Source: UBA9732 sp963621975 (GTDB lineage: Bacteria > Spirochaetota > Spirochaetia > Sphaerochaetales > Sphaerochaetaceae). Taken from it: a stretch of 51,535 nucleotides of DNA. The DNA is taken from NCBI GenBank assembly GCA_963621975.1, contig CAVFGI010000012.1, positions 1-51,535 of the forward strand, read 5' to 3'. The position numbers and the translations under genes are program-made. Positions 25,825-35,554 of the stretch are shown in pieces. The notes beneath the pieces are model-generated. The model made no database searches. It had not been told where the DNA came from and saw only the letters and a list, made by a program, of their open reading frames with translations. Within the stretch, counting starts at the first letter, position 1. Every line of letters begins with the position of its first letter.

Positions 25825-27179
25825 GTAGAACTATTCTAGTTGTTGATGATGAAAAATACATTAGAGAAGGTCTTTGTGCTGCCCTTAGTATGGATGGTTA
25901 TGATGGCCTTGAAGCTGAGGATGGGCAGCAGGCATGGGACCTAATTAATAAGTCTCCTATTGACTTAGTTATCACAGACCTTAGAATGCCAAAGATGTCC
26001 GGAATGGACCTTCTTAAGCGAATTTATACTACTTATCCTACAATTCCGGTCATTGTTTTAACTGGACATGGTACTATTGAGGAAGCTGTTGATGCTATGC
26101 AAAATGGGGCTGTTGACTTCCTAACTAAGCCAGTTAACCTAGATCATCTTTCTGTCCTAATAAAGAAATGTTTGTCCAACAAGGACCTAGCGGACAAAAA
26201 CCAAGAACTTAAACAAGAACTTGATGCTTTGAAATTGCGTAATGGGTATTCCAAGATTATCGGCAAGAGTCAAAAGATTGTAAAGCTCTTGGATACGGTG
26301 CAGAGGATTGCTGGGTCAAAAGCAAGCGTGCTGATTACTGGAGAAAGTGGTGTTGGAAAGGAACTTGTTGCGCAGGCTGTAGTTAACTACTCGGATAGGC
26401 GTGATAAGCCGTTTATAAAGGTTCATTGTGCTGCTCTTACTTCAAGTCTTTTGGAGAGCGAATTGTTTGGGCATGTGAAGGGTGCTTTTACTGGTGCTGT
26501 TGCTGATAAGAAGGGGCGTTTTGAGATGGCTGATGGTGGCACAATCTTTCTGGATGAGATTGGAGAGATTGATGCAAATACTCAAATTAAGCTTTTGCGT
26601 GTGCTACAGGAGCATGAGTTTGAAAAGGTGGGTGGAGAAAAGACTCTTAAGACGGATGTTCGTGTGATTGCTGCTACAAATAGAAATCTTGAAGAGGAGA
26701 TTAAGGCTGGCCGTTTTAGAGAAGATTTGTATTATAGACTTAATGTGGTGCGCCTAGAGGTTCCTCCTCTTAGGGAGAGAAAGGAAGATATCTATCTTCT
26801 TATTACAGAATTTCTTAATCAGTTTAATCAGGAAAATGGTAAACATATTGAAGGTTTTTCCAACGAGGCTAGAAACAAGATTGTTAGCTACGATTGGCCG
26901 GGTAACATAAGAGAACTTAGGAACTGCGTTGAGAGTGCTGTTGTTATGTGTAGGGGTAATGTGATTGAAGCAAGTGATTTGCCTCTTAATATTCAGAAGG
27001 TTTCAAGCGATAGTTCTGTAGAAATTCCTATTGGTAGTACTATGGCTGCTGCAGAGAAGGCTATGATTTTGGCTACTATTGCTCATTGTAATGGCAATAA
27101 GTCAAAGGCTGCGGATGTTCTAGATATCGGAAGAAAAACATTACTTAGAAAGCTACAGGATTATGAGGCTTCTAAGTGA
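25821..27179 (+). CDS. NtrC/AtoC-type sigma54-dependent response regulator
   Basis: A 452-residue regulator. The receiver domain has Asp53 in VITDLRMPKMSG. The AAA+ domain has Walker A GESGVGKELVAQ, the sigma54-contacting GAFTGA loop in HVKGAFTGAVADKKG, and Walker B GGTIFLDEIGEID. The C-terminal Fis-type helix-turn-helix is NGNKSKAADVLDIGRKTLLRKL. It must act through RNA polymerase with sigma54; I saw no obvious sigma54 promoter in this window. It lies between its sensor kinase and the helicase gene, overlapping both by four bases. Confidence 0.95.
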   Translation: MSRTILVVDDEKYIREGLCAALSMDGYDGLEAEDGQQAWDLINKSPIDLVITDLRMPKMSGMDLLKRIYTTYPTIPVIVLTGHGTIEEAVDAMQNGAVDFLTKPVNLDHLSVLIKKCLSNKDLADKNQELKQELDALKLRNGYSKIIGKSQKIVKLLDTVQRIAGSKASVLITGESGVGKELVAQAVVNYSDRRDKPFIKVHCAALTSSLLESELFGHVKGAFTGAVADKKGRFEMADGGTIFLDEIGEIDANTQIKLLRVLQEHEFEKVGGEKTLKTDVRVIAATNRNLEEEIKAGRFREDLYYRLNVVRLEVPPLRERKEDIYLLITEFLNQFNQENGKHIEGFSNEARNKIVSYDWPGNIRELRNCVESAVVMCRGNVIEASDLPLNIQKVSSDSSVEIPIGSTMAAAEKAMILATIAHCNGNKSKAADVLDIGRKTLLRKLQDYEASK

Positions 27180-29362
27180 ACGACAAGCAAATATATGAAA
27201 TCTTTGACCAGGATGGGCTTCTCTGTAATTGTTTAGATTCGTATGAATTCAGAGATGGTCAGCTTAAAATGGCTTTAGATGTTCTGCACTGCTATGAAAA
27301 AGATTGTATTGGCGCTATTGAGGCAGGTACTGGAATTGGTAAGAGTTTTGCTTATCTTGTGCCTGCAATTTTGCACACTTTAGACGCTAGAGGGGAGTTT
27401 AAAGGGTCAGCTGGCAATTCGTTAGCTGGTAATTCGTTAGCTGGCAATTCTTCAAGTGCCAAGGTCACAGCTAAAGAGCGTACTGTAATTGCGACCTCTA
27501 CTGTTAATCTTCAGCGTCAACTAATGGATAAAGATATTCCAACCTTGTTAAATATTCTAGGTGTGAATTGCTCTGTTGCATTTGCTGTTGGAAGGGCTCA
27601 TTATTTATGTCTTAGACGCCTTGCATCAGAAGTGGAGAGTGTGGCTTTATTTAAGGACGATTTATCGTCTGAGATTATTCGCCTCAATAGGTATGCAAAT
27701 GAAACAGAAACTGGTCTAAGAGAAGACTATCCTAATCACATAGATGGTGGTGTTTGGAACTCTGTTTGTTCCGATGCAGATCTATGTATTTCCGGTAAAT
27801 GTCCGTTTTACAACAAATGTTTTTACTTTAAGGCAAAGAAAAAACTCATGGATTCCTCAATTATTGTGTGTAATCATCATCTACTGTTTGTTGACAGCCA
27901 TGCCAGATACGTGGATGAGATTAATTACAATGATGATGCCGTACTTCCGGGGTTTAACCACCTTGTGATTGACGAGGCACATAATATTGAGAGAACTGCA
28001 ACAGATTTGTTTACTAATTCTTTTTCTAGCTATAATTTAATGCGCCAACTTAGCTATATCCAAGATAGAAGACAGTCCAGAAAGACAGGCTATGGCCATA
28101 TTTTGGATGACCTTTTGCCATATTGCACAGAGCGCGCATTATACGAGCAAATTCTCACAGCCTACGACTTGCTTAAGGAGCGCTGTGAGACACTAAATTT
28201 AATTTTCACAGATATCTTAAACTCTCGCCATGAGGTGCATCTTCTTTTAGACAATGCAAATGCAAAAGAAATCTTTAATATTGGTGGAGATGTTGCAAAT
28301 CAGGTGGTGGTAGCGGGAGAGAATTTGACTGCAAAGCTAGCGGATTTCTACATGAAGATTAAATCTACCGACGAAGCTGTCTTAACTAAGGCCGATGACC
28401 TTAAGGTCCATATTTCTAGGATTGTTGACCAAATTTCATTCTTAAAAGACTACATTCAGTGTAAGGATTTAAATGAAGGAATTAATTACCTTGAGATTCA
28501 GAAAGTTGGCAAGGGAAAGTATGTTTTCTTCAATCAAGCTCCTCTTGAAGTTGCTACAATCTTATCTGATGCGCTTTTTAGACCGCTTTCTTCCGTGGTG
28601 TGTACGAGTGCCACAATGTGTTTGAACGATGATTTTGCCTATTGGTGTTCAGACATTGGTCTTCCTATTGAGGGAAGAAATTTTATTCGTAAGGTTTATT
28701 CTTCTCCGTTTGATTATAAAAACAGGCTCATGTTGCTTACTCCTTATGATACACCTATTTTTTCTCCAAGCAAGGAAGATGAATATGTGAAATTTCTCAT
28801 TGAGAATATTCATAATGCTATTGCAAGCTCCAATGGTGGTGCTTTGGTTCTTTTTACAAGTTTTAGACAACTGGAAGCTGTGTACAATAGCGTAGCACCA
28901 ATGTTGATGGGCTTGGGTATTACTGCCTTCAAACAGGGCGATTTTGAGCGTCATGTCCTATTGAACAAATTCAAAGAAAATATGGACAGTGTTCTCTTTG
29001 CCACCGATAGTTTTTGGGAGGGTGTTGATGCTCCTGGCGATACACTGAGATTGGTTATAATAACTAAACTTCCTTTTATAATGCCAGATGATCCTATTTT
29101 TAAGGCTAGGTCACGTGTTTTGGAAGAGAAGGGGATTAATCCGTTTTACACTATGAGTCTTCCTCATGCTACTATGCGTCTGAAACAAGGGTTTGGTCGT
29201 CTTATGAGACATACTTCTGACCGGGGCATTGTTCTAATCTTAGATGCTCGCATAATCAAAAAGAACTATGGTTCATCAATGCTTAGGGCTTTACCGGAAA
29301 GCTATTATCCTGAGACCAATATGGCTTCCTTGGGGTCAAAGATTGAGAGCTTTTTGTATTGA
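27176..29362 (+). CDS. DinG/XPD-family DNA helicase
   Basis: A 728-residue superfamily 2 helicase. Walker A is IEAGTGIGKSFAYLVPA, the iron-sulfur cysteines are one in HYLCLRRL and three in CSDADLCISGKCPFYNKC (four or five in all), the DEAH box is LVIDEAHNIERTATD, and the C-terminal motifs SFWEGVDAPGD and RLKQGFGRLMRH are those of DinG. It probably unwinds forked or R-loop DNA. The start is GTG overlapping the previous TGA (GTGA). An in-frame 15-bp tandem repeat sits after motif I. It is the last gene of its operon; array E follows. Confidence 0.92.
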   Translation: MNDKQIYEIFDQDGLLCNCLDSYEFRDGQLKMALDVLHCYEKDCIGAIEAGTGIGKSFAYLVPAILHTLDARGEFKGSAGNSLAGNSLAGNSSSAKVTAKERTVIATSTVNLQRQLMDKDIPTLLNILGVNCSVAFAVGRAHYLCLRRLASEVESVALFKDDLSSEIIRLNRYANETETGLREDYPNHIDGGVWNSVCSDADLCISGKCPFYNKCFYFKAKKKLMDSSIIVCNHHLLFVDSHARYVDEINYNDDAVLPGFNHLVIDEAHNIERTATDLFTNSFSSYNLMRQLSYIQDRRQSRKTGYGHILDDLLPYCTERALYEQILTAYDLLKERCETLNLIFTDILNSRHEVHLLLDNANAKEIFNIGGDVANQVVVAGENLTAKLADFYMKIKSTDEAVLTKADDLKVHISRIVDQISFLKDYIQCKDLNEGINYLEIQKVGKGKYVFFNQAPLEVATILSDALFRPLSSVVCTSATMCLNDDFAYWCSDIGLPIEGRNFIRKVYSSPFDYKNRLMLLTPYDTPIFSPSKEDEYVKFLIENIHNAIASSNGGALVLFTSFRQLEAVYNSVAPMLMGLGITAFKQGDFERHVLLNKFKENMDSVLFATDSFWEGVDAPGDTLRLVIITKLPFIMPDDPIFKARSRVLEEKGINPFYTMSLPHATMRLKQGFGRLMRHTSDRGIVLILDARIIKKNYGSSMLRALPESYYPETNMASLGSKIESFLY
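27410..27454 (+). repeat. In-frame 15-bp tandem repeat in the helicase gene
   Basis: Three units, GCTGGCAATTCGTTA, GCTGGTAATTCGTTA and GCTGGCAATTCTTCA, encode the five-residue repeat AGNSL. They lie between helicase motifs I and Ia, in a surface loop that is normally short. Confidence 0.85.
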
Positions 29363-29382
29363 AGGAGTGGAACGTCCAAACG

Positions 29383-29471
29383 ACTGAGACGTCCTACACG
29401 ACTGAGACGTCCCAAACGTCCCAAACGTCCCACACGTCCTAAACAGATTGGCAAACAGATGAAACAGATTA
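29383..29471 (+). repeat. 9-bp repeat array E with conserved cap
   Basis: After CGTCCAAA come units CGACTGAGA, CGTCCTACA, CGACTGAGA, CGTCCCAAA (twice), CGTCCCACA and CGTCCTAAA, then the cap CAGATTGGC-AAACAGATG-AAACAGATT. It fills the gap between the convergent helicase and pdxS genes. The unit types and cap are those of arrays A and C, about 27 kb away. Confidence 0.9.
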
Positions 29472-29493
29472 TGGGATGTTCTGCGAAAGCTAT

Positions 29494-30351
29494 TTATTTG
29501 CCTCGTTCTGCCATAAGGAGGTTTATTTCATTTTCATTGATTCCTACCATAGCTTCTCCTAGGTCCTCTGAAAGTTCTGCTATTAGTTTTGCATTTGTGT
29601 AGTTTGCCACGGCTTTTACAATTGCATTTGCACGTTTTTCAGGGTTCCCTGATTTAAAGATTCCTGATCCAACAAAGACTCCTTGAGCACCAAGTTGCAT
29701 CATTAAAGCTGCATCTGCAGGAGTAGCTACGCCACCTGCTGCAAAGTTTACTACGGGAAGACATTTGTTTTTATGCACGTATTGTACAAGCTCATATGGT
29801 ATTTGAAGGCTCTTTGCTGCTTCAAAAAGTTCATCCTCTCTCATGGATGCTATTTTTCTTATTTGTGCGTTCATTTTTCGCATATGTTGTACTGCTTGTA
29901 TGATATCTCCTGTTCCGGCTTCGCCTTTGGTTCTAATCATAGATGCACCTTCATTTATTCTTCTCAAGGCCTCTCCTAAATCTTTTGCTCCACATACAAA
30001 GGGGACATTAAAATCCCATTTGTTTATGTGATGGAGGTTATCGGCAGGGGAGAGAACTTCACTTTCATCTATTAAGTCAATTTCTATAGCTTCAAGGATT
30101 TGTGCCTCAACAAAATGTCCAATTCTGCATTTTGCCATAACTGGTATTGATACTGCTTCTTGGATTCCTTTTATCATTTTAGGGTCACTCATTCTAGAAA
30201 CACCGCCGGCTACTCTTATGTCAGCTGGGATACGTTCAAGGGCCATGACGGCACATGCTCCTGCGTTTTGGGCAATGATGGCTTGTTCTGGCGTTGTAAC
30301 GTCCATAATTACACCACCTTTGAGCATTTGGGCTAGGTTTTTTTTACACAT
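29494..30351 (-). CDS. pdxS: Pyridoxal 5'-phosphate synthase subunit PdxS
   Basis: A 285-residue lyase of the ribose-5-phosphate-dependent vitamin B6 pathway. Key lysines are in VMAKCRIGHF and MIRTKGEAGTGDI; phosphate-binding FAAGGVATPADAA and GVFVGSGIFKSGNP follow. PdxS normally works with the glutaminase PdxT, which supplies ammonia; no pdxT lies next to it here. GGAGGAAA precedes the ATG. It is divergent from a MocR-type regulator gene that very probably controls it. Confidence 0.96.
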   Translation of the reverse strand: MCKKNLAQMLKGGVIMDVTTPEQAIIAQNAGACAVMALERIPADIRVAGGVSRMSDPKMIKGIQEAVSIPVMAKCRIGHFVEAQILEAIEIDLIDESEVLSPADNLHHINKWDFNVPFVCGAKDLGEALRRINEGASMIRTKGEAGTGDIIQAVQHMRKMNAQIRKIASMREDELFEAAKSLQIPYELVQYVHKNKCLPVVNFAAGGVATPADAALMMQLGAQGVFVGSGIFKSGNPEKRANAIVKAVANYTNAKLIAELSEDLGEAMVGINENEINLLMAERGK

Positions 30352-30376
30352 TGTTGTTTCCTCCGTTTATGCTCAT

Positions 30377-30435
30377 AGTGTAAGCTTGAATTGACCTTAT
30401 TGAAATGGTCAAAAAATATTTTTATAATAAGGTCA
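30377..30435. promoter_or_regulatory. pdxS promoter with candidate PdxR operators
   Basis: On the minus strand TTTCAA (30405-30400) and TACACT (30382-30377) are 17 bases apart. Around and upstream of it TTGACCTTAT (30391-30400), TGGTCA (30406-30411) and ATAAGGTCA (30427-30435) repeat the element TGACC/GGTCA, two of them forming the inverted pair GACCTTAT/ATAAGGTC. PdxR-type regulators bind such repeated boxes; the assignment is inferred. Confidence 0.6.
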
Positions 30436-30461
30436 GTTTGATATTAAAATGGTTGGTTTTT

Positions 30462-31874
30462 ATGTTAACTTATGATTTAAAAAGTACGAAAGAGCCTCTG
30501 TATATTGCTTTATATAACGCAATTAAATCAGACATTCTTGATGGTACGCTTTCTAGCAAAGATAAAATTCCATCAAAAAGGCAAATGGCTATAAATAATG
30601 GTGTGAGTGTTATTACTGTAGAAAATGCTTATGAACTTTTGCTTTCTGAGGGTTATATTTCTTCCAAACCTAAAAGTGGTTATTTTGTTTGTGATATTTC
30701 AAATAATGTTGTTCATGCAAAGATTGGACGTTTAAAAAACAAGACTGTTTATTCTGAAGAGTCTCAAAACAATGGTCTAAAAGAGAAACTTATCATTGAT
30801 TTTTCTAATAATCAGACGCCATCGGACCTTTTTCCTTTTGATAATTGGTTGAGGGCAACAAGAAAGGTTTTCTCTGAAAAGAGACAAGTTTTACTTGAGA
30901 ATTCTCCATCTCAAGGTGTTGTTTCTTTACGTAGGAGTATTGCTGGGTATTTGAAGGAATACAGAGGTTTAAATGTAGATGAGGCCTCAATAGTCATTGG
31001 TGCTGGAAGTGAATACCTTTATGGTTTATTAGTTCAATTGATTGGCAGAGATGTTAATTATGGTATAGAGAATCCTGGTTATTCTAAGCAAGAAAAGATT
31101 TATAAGGCTCAGGGTGTTAAGGTTGATTATTTGTCTCTTGATGGGAAGGGTGTGAATGCTAGGGAGGTGGAAAATAAAAATATCGGTGTGCTTCATATTA
31201 CTCCATCGCACCAATATCCTACAGGCAGAATAATGCCAATTTCTAGAAGATATGAGCTTTTGGCTTGGGCCTCCGCTGTGAGGGGTAGATATATTGTGGA
31301 GGATGACTATGACAGTGAATTGAGGCTTGATGGGAAGCCTATTCCTTCTTTCAAGTCAATTGATGAGGCTGGCTGTGTTGTATACATTAATACCTTTTCA
31401 AAGGCGTTGTGTTCTACTGTTAGGATTAGTTATATGGTGCTGCCTCCTGTGCTTGCTCAAAAGGTTAATGAGAATTTCTCTTTTTATTCGTGTACGGTGT
31501 CTACTTTTGAGCAGTATACGTTGTCCGAATTTATGGACAGTGGAAAAATGGGGTCGCATATAAATAGGTTGAGAACGTATTATAGAAAGAAGAGAGATGC
31601 TTTTATAAGGGCTATAAAAGCTAGTGCTCTTTGTCCTATTGTGGAAATTTCTGGGGAGAAGGCGGGGCTTTTCTTTTTGATGAAGGTTTTGTGTTCAAGG
31701 GATGAAAACTCTGTTGTTGCGCAGGCTAGAGAACAGGGCCTTGGATTGTGTACTTTGTCTAGTTTCTATCATGAAAGTAATGCTTGCAGGAATGTTTTTA
31801 TCATGAACTATGCTACTTTGGACATGGATAAAATTAGTGAGATTGTGGAGAAGTTGTGTCTGTGTTTTGTTTGA
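30462..31874 (+). CDS. MocR/PdxR-type regulator (GntR helix-turn-helix plus aminotransferase domain)
   Basis: A 470-residue regulator. The GntR-type winged helix occupies residues 5-75 (PLYIALYNAIKSDILDGTL, KIPSKRQMAINNGVS). The aminotransferase-like fold type I domain follows, with IENPGYSKQEK, the aspartate in YIVEDDYDSELRL and the PLP lysine in INTFSKALCSTVRISY. Such PdxR proteins sense PLP and activate or repress B6 synthesis. The ATG at 30462 (MLTYDLKS) is preferred over a start 57 bases upstream that would lie in the operator region, though no strong ribosome-binding site is seen. Confidence 0.9.
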   Translation: MLTYDLKSTKEPLYIALYNAIKSDILDGTLSSKDKIPSKRQMAINNGVSVITVENAYELLLSEGYISSKPKSGYFVCDISNNVVHAKIGRLKNKTVYSEESQNNGLKEKLIIDFSNNQTPSDLFPFDNWLRATRKVFSEKRQVLLENSPSQGVVSLRRSIAGYLKEYRGLNVDEASIVIGAGSEYLYGLLVQLIGRDVNYGIENPGYSKQEKIYKAQGVKVDYLSLDGKGVNAREVENKNIGVLHITPSHQYPTGRIMPISRRYELLAWASAVRGRYIVEDDYDSELRLDGKPIPSFKSIDEAGCVVYINTFSKALCSTVRISYMVLPPVLAQKVNENFSFYSCTVSTFEQYTLSEFMDSGKMGSHINRLRTYYRKKRDAFIRAIKASALCPIVEISGEKAGLFFLMKVLCSRDENSVVAQAREQGLGLCTLSSFYHESNACRNVFIMNYATLDMDKISEIVEKLCLCFV

Positions 31875-31887
31875 AACTAAAATAATT

Positions 31888-31915
31888 TTGCAATGTTATA
31901 AAATTTAGGTATTAT
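31888..31915 (+). promoter_or_regulatory. Promoter of the first beta-barrel gene
   Basis: TTGCAA at 31888-31893 and TATTAT at 31910-31915 are 16 bases apart; GGAGGG at 31943-31948 is the ribosome-binding site. Confidence 0.5.
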
Positions 31916-31954
31916 TGGAAGTAAGGAAAATTTAGAAGAATTGGAGGGATTTTG

Positions 31955-33811
31955 ATGAAAAGAAAACTGTTTATGCTTTTGCTTTGCGCTTTATTTCTAA
32001 CAGCAAGTGTTTATGCGGGAGCAAGTGCAAATCTTCAAAAGATTTATTCGGCAACAAGCCAAGAATATGAGGCTATTAAGTATGTTTACTTATGCCAAGG
32101 ACATAGCCTTCCTTCAACAACGGGTCCATACAGTGGTGATGAACTTCTTAAAATGATTGTTGAAATTGAAGGTGAAGTTTCAAATGATGTGCTTGCTAAT
32201 ATGCTTCAAGATGCAAAAAATAGTATTTTAGCAGAGCATCAGATTAAAACATCTACAATAGATCTTTAATTCTCTGGAGATGTTAATCTTGAACTTTACT
32301 ATCATACAAACACTGAAGGTTATGAAAGAACGCTTGCAACTTCAAGTATTACTGAAAAAGCTTTCCAAGGCAGAGACCAGTGGATTTATAATTCTACAAA
32401 GCAAAAGCCTTTTGTTGATATCAATTGGGAAACATGGGCTACAGATCATTTCTATGCCTTCTTTCAGTTAAATCTTCAAAATACTGTTCACGCTGGTTCT
32501 AATTATTCGAAAGAATTGGGAGTTAATTCTCTTAGTACAAACATTCTTTTCTTGCAGAATCTTGAGTTTGAGCCTGCTCTCATAGATGGTAATTATCCAA
32601 ATAGGGCTTTTGTTTCTGCTGGTGGTGATGGTTGGAGCGCTCAATTTGGAAGAGATAGGATCTCTTGGGGTGCTGGAACTACAGGTAATCTAACAATAAG
32701 CGATAATCTTCCTCACCACGATATGGTGCGCTTCACAACTTATTCTAATAAATATAAATACACTTTCTTGACTTCTTTCTTCCCACACCCACAGAATTAC
32801 TGGGGTACCAATGAGAGCAGTCCAATTTGGCAAGGTTTGAATGATATTGAAGGAAGCAAGAAGTACGGACCTATGAAAGGTTTAAAGTTTTATACGGCTC
32901 ACAGGGTTGAGGGTAGGTTCTTCTCTGACAAGCTTACGCTTACTTTAACTGAAGGTCTGATGTATATGTCTGAAGACAATACAATAGACATTAGAGCCTT
33001 AAATCCTGTTAATTTTAACCACAACAACTATACAAAGCCAACTTCAAATTCCACTTTGGCATTTGAAGCAGACTGGACAATTATCAAGGGGCTTAACGTT
33101 TATGGTCAGGTAATAATTGATGAATTAGCTTTCCCAATGATTGAAGAAGGTCCAAATCCTGATTATAAGGATGCACCATCTGCTTTTGGTCTCCTTTTGG
33201 GCGTGCAGAGTGCTTTTACTCTCAAGGGTGGTGTTCTTCATGCTTCATTGGAATTTGCAAAGACCGATCCTTATTTGTATTTGAGAGATGTTGAGGAATA
33301 CGGTTCTTCCTCAAATAGTTATGGTATGAATTATGTTGTTGCTGTTAGAAACTGGAGTTCTTCTACTAATACAATTAGCTACGATGAATATGCTTTGGGT
33401 TATACATATGGTCCTGATGCTCTAGTTGGAAATCTTAATGTAAATTGGGTGTCCAGTGATTTTAAGTTTGAGTTAGGTGGTAATGTTTTCTTTATGGCAC
33501 ATGGTACTCACGATATTTGGACTCAATGGGATGCTTTTGGTGGTTCTTCTTATGACGAGTATGTAAAATATAACAAGAACACTCCAACGGAGAAGCATAC
33601 AACTGCAAATGATAAATATCCAAATGCGCAAACGGTAAGAAATGCTGTTCAGTATACTACCGTGGTTGGTGTTAATGCTTCGTATGTTATTACAAAGGCT
33701 CTTAGTTCTTATGCGGAAGTTAATTTCATTAACATTAACAACTATGGAAACGAAAAGGGTGTTAAACAACAAGATTTGCAAATGGTCTTGAGTTTATCTT
33801 ACGCTTTCTAG
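31955..33811 (+). pseudogene. Wzi-like outer-membrane beta-barrel gene interrupted by one TAA
   Basis: The reading frame 31955-33811 would encode a 618-residue outer-membrane protein but carries a single TAA at 32267-32269 (codon 105). The frame is otherwise intact: directly after the stop FSGDVNLELYYHTNTEGY aligns with SPEAYFHTNTQY of the neighbour at 33821 and SPEIYLHANTEDY of the one at 35907. The signal peptide is MKRKLFMLLLCALFLTASVYA. The centre has FGRDRISWGAGTTGNLTISD, similar to capsule-assembly Wzi proteins, and the last residue is Phe, as in many outer-membrane barrels. Promoter and GGAGGG site are intact. It may be a fresh pseudogene, a silent cassette, or read through. Confidence 0.75.
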
Positions 33812-33820
33812 TTTGAGTGC

Positions 33821-35554
33821 TCAATTTGTTAGTATTGAGTAGGAAATTGAACCACCAATGGCAAATTGAGCATCAAATCCTCGTTTTTTACTGTTTGTAA
33901 GAGTAATATCTGCAAATAGTTTAAGGGGGAGGTTAGACCATAATTGGGTGTTGTATTCTCCCTCTATATTGAATGTTAGTACTGTGTCATAGTCGCCACT
34001 TGGAGCTGTTAACAGCATTGGGGAATTGTACTCGTCATAGAGGGTAAATTCTCCGTCTAAGCGAAGTTCAAGGCTAGAGTAGATTGTCCAGTTGTCATGC
34101 ATGTAAGTAGCATCTGCTCTTAGGTTGATGGTGTCTCCACCGTATTTGTATCCTATATAGCTGAAAAATGGATACCTATAATAGTCGTTGGCATTGATTG
34201 CATTGTAATTGATGATAAAATCCGAGCTTCCTGTGGGCCTGTAGAGGGCTGGGTTTGTGTATATGCCTTCAATTGAGAATTTTGCAATTCCGTTCATTAT
34301 AAGGGTATTGTATTCTAGTCCAAGCGAGAATCCCATTGCTTGGTCTTCAGTTGATTTGTCTTCAAAACCTGGGAATGAGCCTTGGTCACATACCCATGAG
34401 CCGTAGAGTAGTAAAGATGGAAGAAGTGATATTTCAAACTCTACGTGAGCTATGGCGTTAAATTGATTGTTGTTTACATTGTTATGGTATATGGTTGCTG
34501 GGTTGAGCTGGGTTATGTCAAAATAATTAGTGAACCTGTACATTATGTTTTCACTTAAGGCTATGTTTGCTCTGTCAAAGAGTCTAAATTCTATTTGGTG
34601 AGTTGCGAAGACTCTTCTGTATTCTTCTCCGTCTTTTGAATAGTAATTGGTGCCTCCTCTGTAGGTTTCTGGAAAGACTAGGGCATACTCAAAATTAAAG
34701 TTTTTGGAGTAGGTTTTTAGGCCTAGCCAAGAGTAGTAATCGTTGTGGGTATCAAAGATGAAATTTCCTCCTTTATTGTATCCCCAACTTTTTTGTGCTT
34801 TGTAAATTCCAATTGTCATGAAGGAGTTGGCCCAGTTTAGGTATGCTCGACGGGGCACATTAATATCGGCATTACTGATGGATGGCATATTGAAGGAAAG
34901 GCGTTCAGAGTAGTTTTTTTGGCTGGTGATGACTTTGTAGTTGTCGCCTTCAACTTGTGCTATTAGCGTGCCAATGCCTCCCCATGTTTTGCCGAGGCTT
35001 TCTACATACTGCTTAATGGTGATGGCTGTTGTGGTGTCGTCTGCTGCAATCATACTTTTTCCTAGGGAGAGTTCTAGGTGTCCATAGATTCCGTGTGTGC
35101 TGTTGTCTATTACAATGGCGGCTATGTGATTTCTTTTTTCGTAGTCGTATTGCCAGTACTCTTCGCGATTGTATTGTGTGTTTGTGTGAAAATAGGCTTC
35201 AGGGGAGAGTGTGGCTGTTAGGGTGAGTGTATTTTTATCTTCTGTAAAGAGATATGTGTAGAGCTGGTTGTAGAGCTTTAAGGTTTCTTTGTTTAGTTCA
35301 CTTGGGTTTATTATGAGTAGCTCACTTCTTGCTTGGGCTACTGTCCATGGTCTTGATGTGCTGGGTACTCCTTTTCCGGCTAGGATAAATAGTGCATCCA
35401 TCTTTGCATAGATGCTATTTCCTATTGTATTGCTTTCTATTGGAATTAGGACGCCACTTTCGACAAATGGTAGTTGGCTACTGGTTGTGGAAAATGCGAA
35501 AAGGTTTGGTATTAATAAGAATATTGTTAAAATGCTAATTATTGTTTTTTTCAT
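33821..35554 (-). CDS. Wzi-like outer-membrane beta-barrel protein, intact paralogue
   Basis: A 577-residue outer-membrane protein with signal peptide MKKTIISILTIFLLIPNLFA. It shares architecture with the two flanking genes: an N-terminal helical part with PSTSRPWTVAQARSELL, the motif SPEAYFHTNT, then many amphipathic aromatic-rich strands, including SENIMYRFTNYFDITQLNPA. It is the only one of the three without a premature stop. The function is not known; the pattern recalls Wzi-family proteins that anchor surface polysaccharide, and spirochaete porin-like proteins are the alternative. GAGG lies eight bases before the ATG. It is convergent with the first paralogue and divergent from the third. 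Confidence 0.75.
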   Translation of the reverse strand: MKKTIISILTIFLLIPNLFAFSTTSSQLPFVESGVLIPIESNTIGNSIYAKMDALFILAGKGVPSTSRPWTVAQARSELLIINPSELNKETLKLYNQLYTYLFTEDKNTLTLTATLSPEAYFHTNTQYNREEYWQYDYEKRNHIAAIVIDNSTHGIYGHLELSLGKSMIAADDTTTAITIKQYVESLGKTWGGIGTLIAQVEGDNYKVITSQKNYSERLSFNMPSISNADINVPRRAYLNWANSFMTIGIYKAQKSWGYNKGGNFIFDTHNDYYSWLGLKTYSKNFNFEYALVFPETYRGGTNYYSKDGEEYRRVFATHQIEFRLFDRANIALSENIMYRFTNYFDITQLNPATIYHNNVNNNQFNAIAHVEFEISLLPSLLLYGSWVCDQGSFPGFEDKSTEDQAMGFSLGLEYNTLIMNGIAKFSIEGIYTNPALYRPTGSSDFIINYNAINANDYYRYPFFSYIGYKYGGDTINLRADATYMHDNWTIYSSLELRLDGEFTLYDEYNSPMLLTAPSGDYDTVLTFNIEGEYNTQLWSNLPLKLFADITLTNSKKRGFDAQFAIGGSISYSILTN

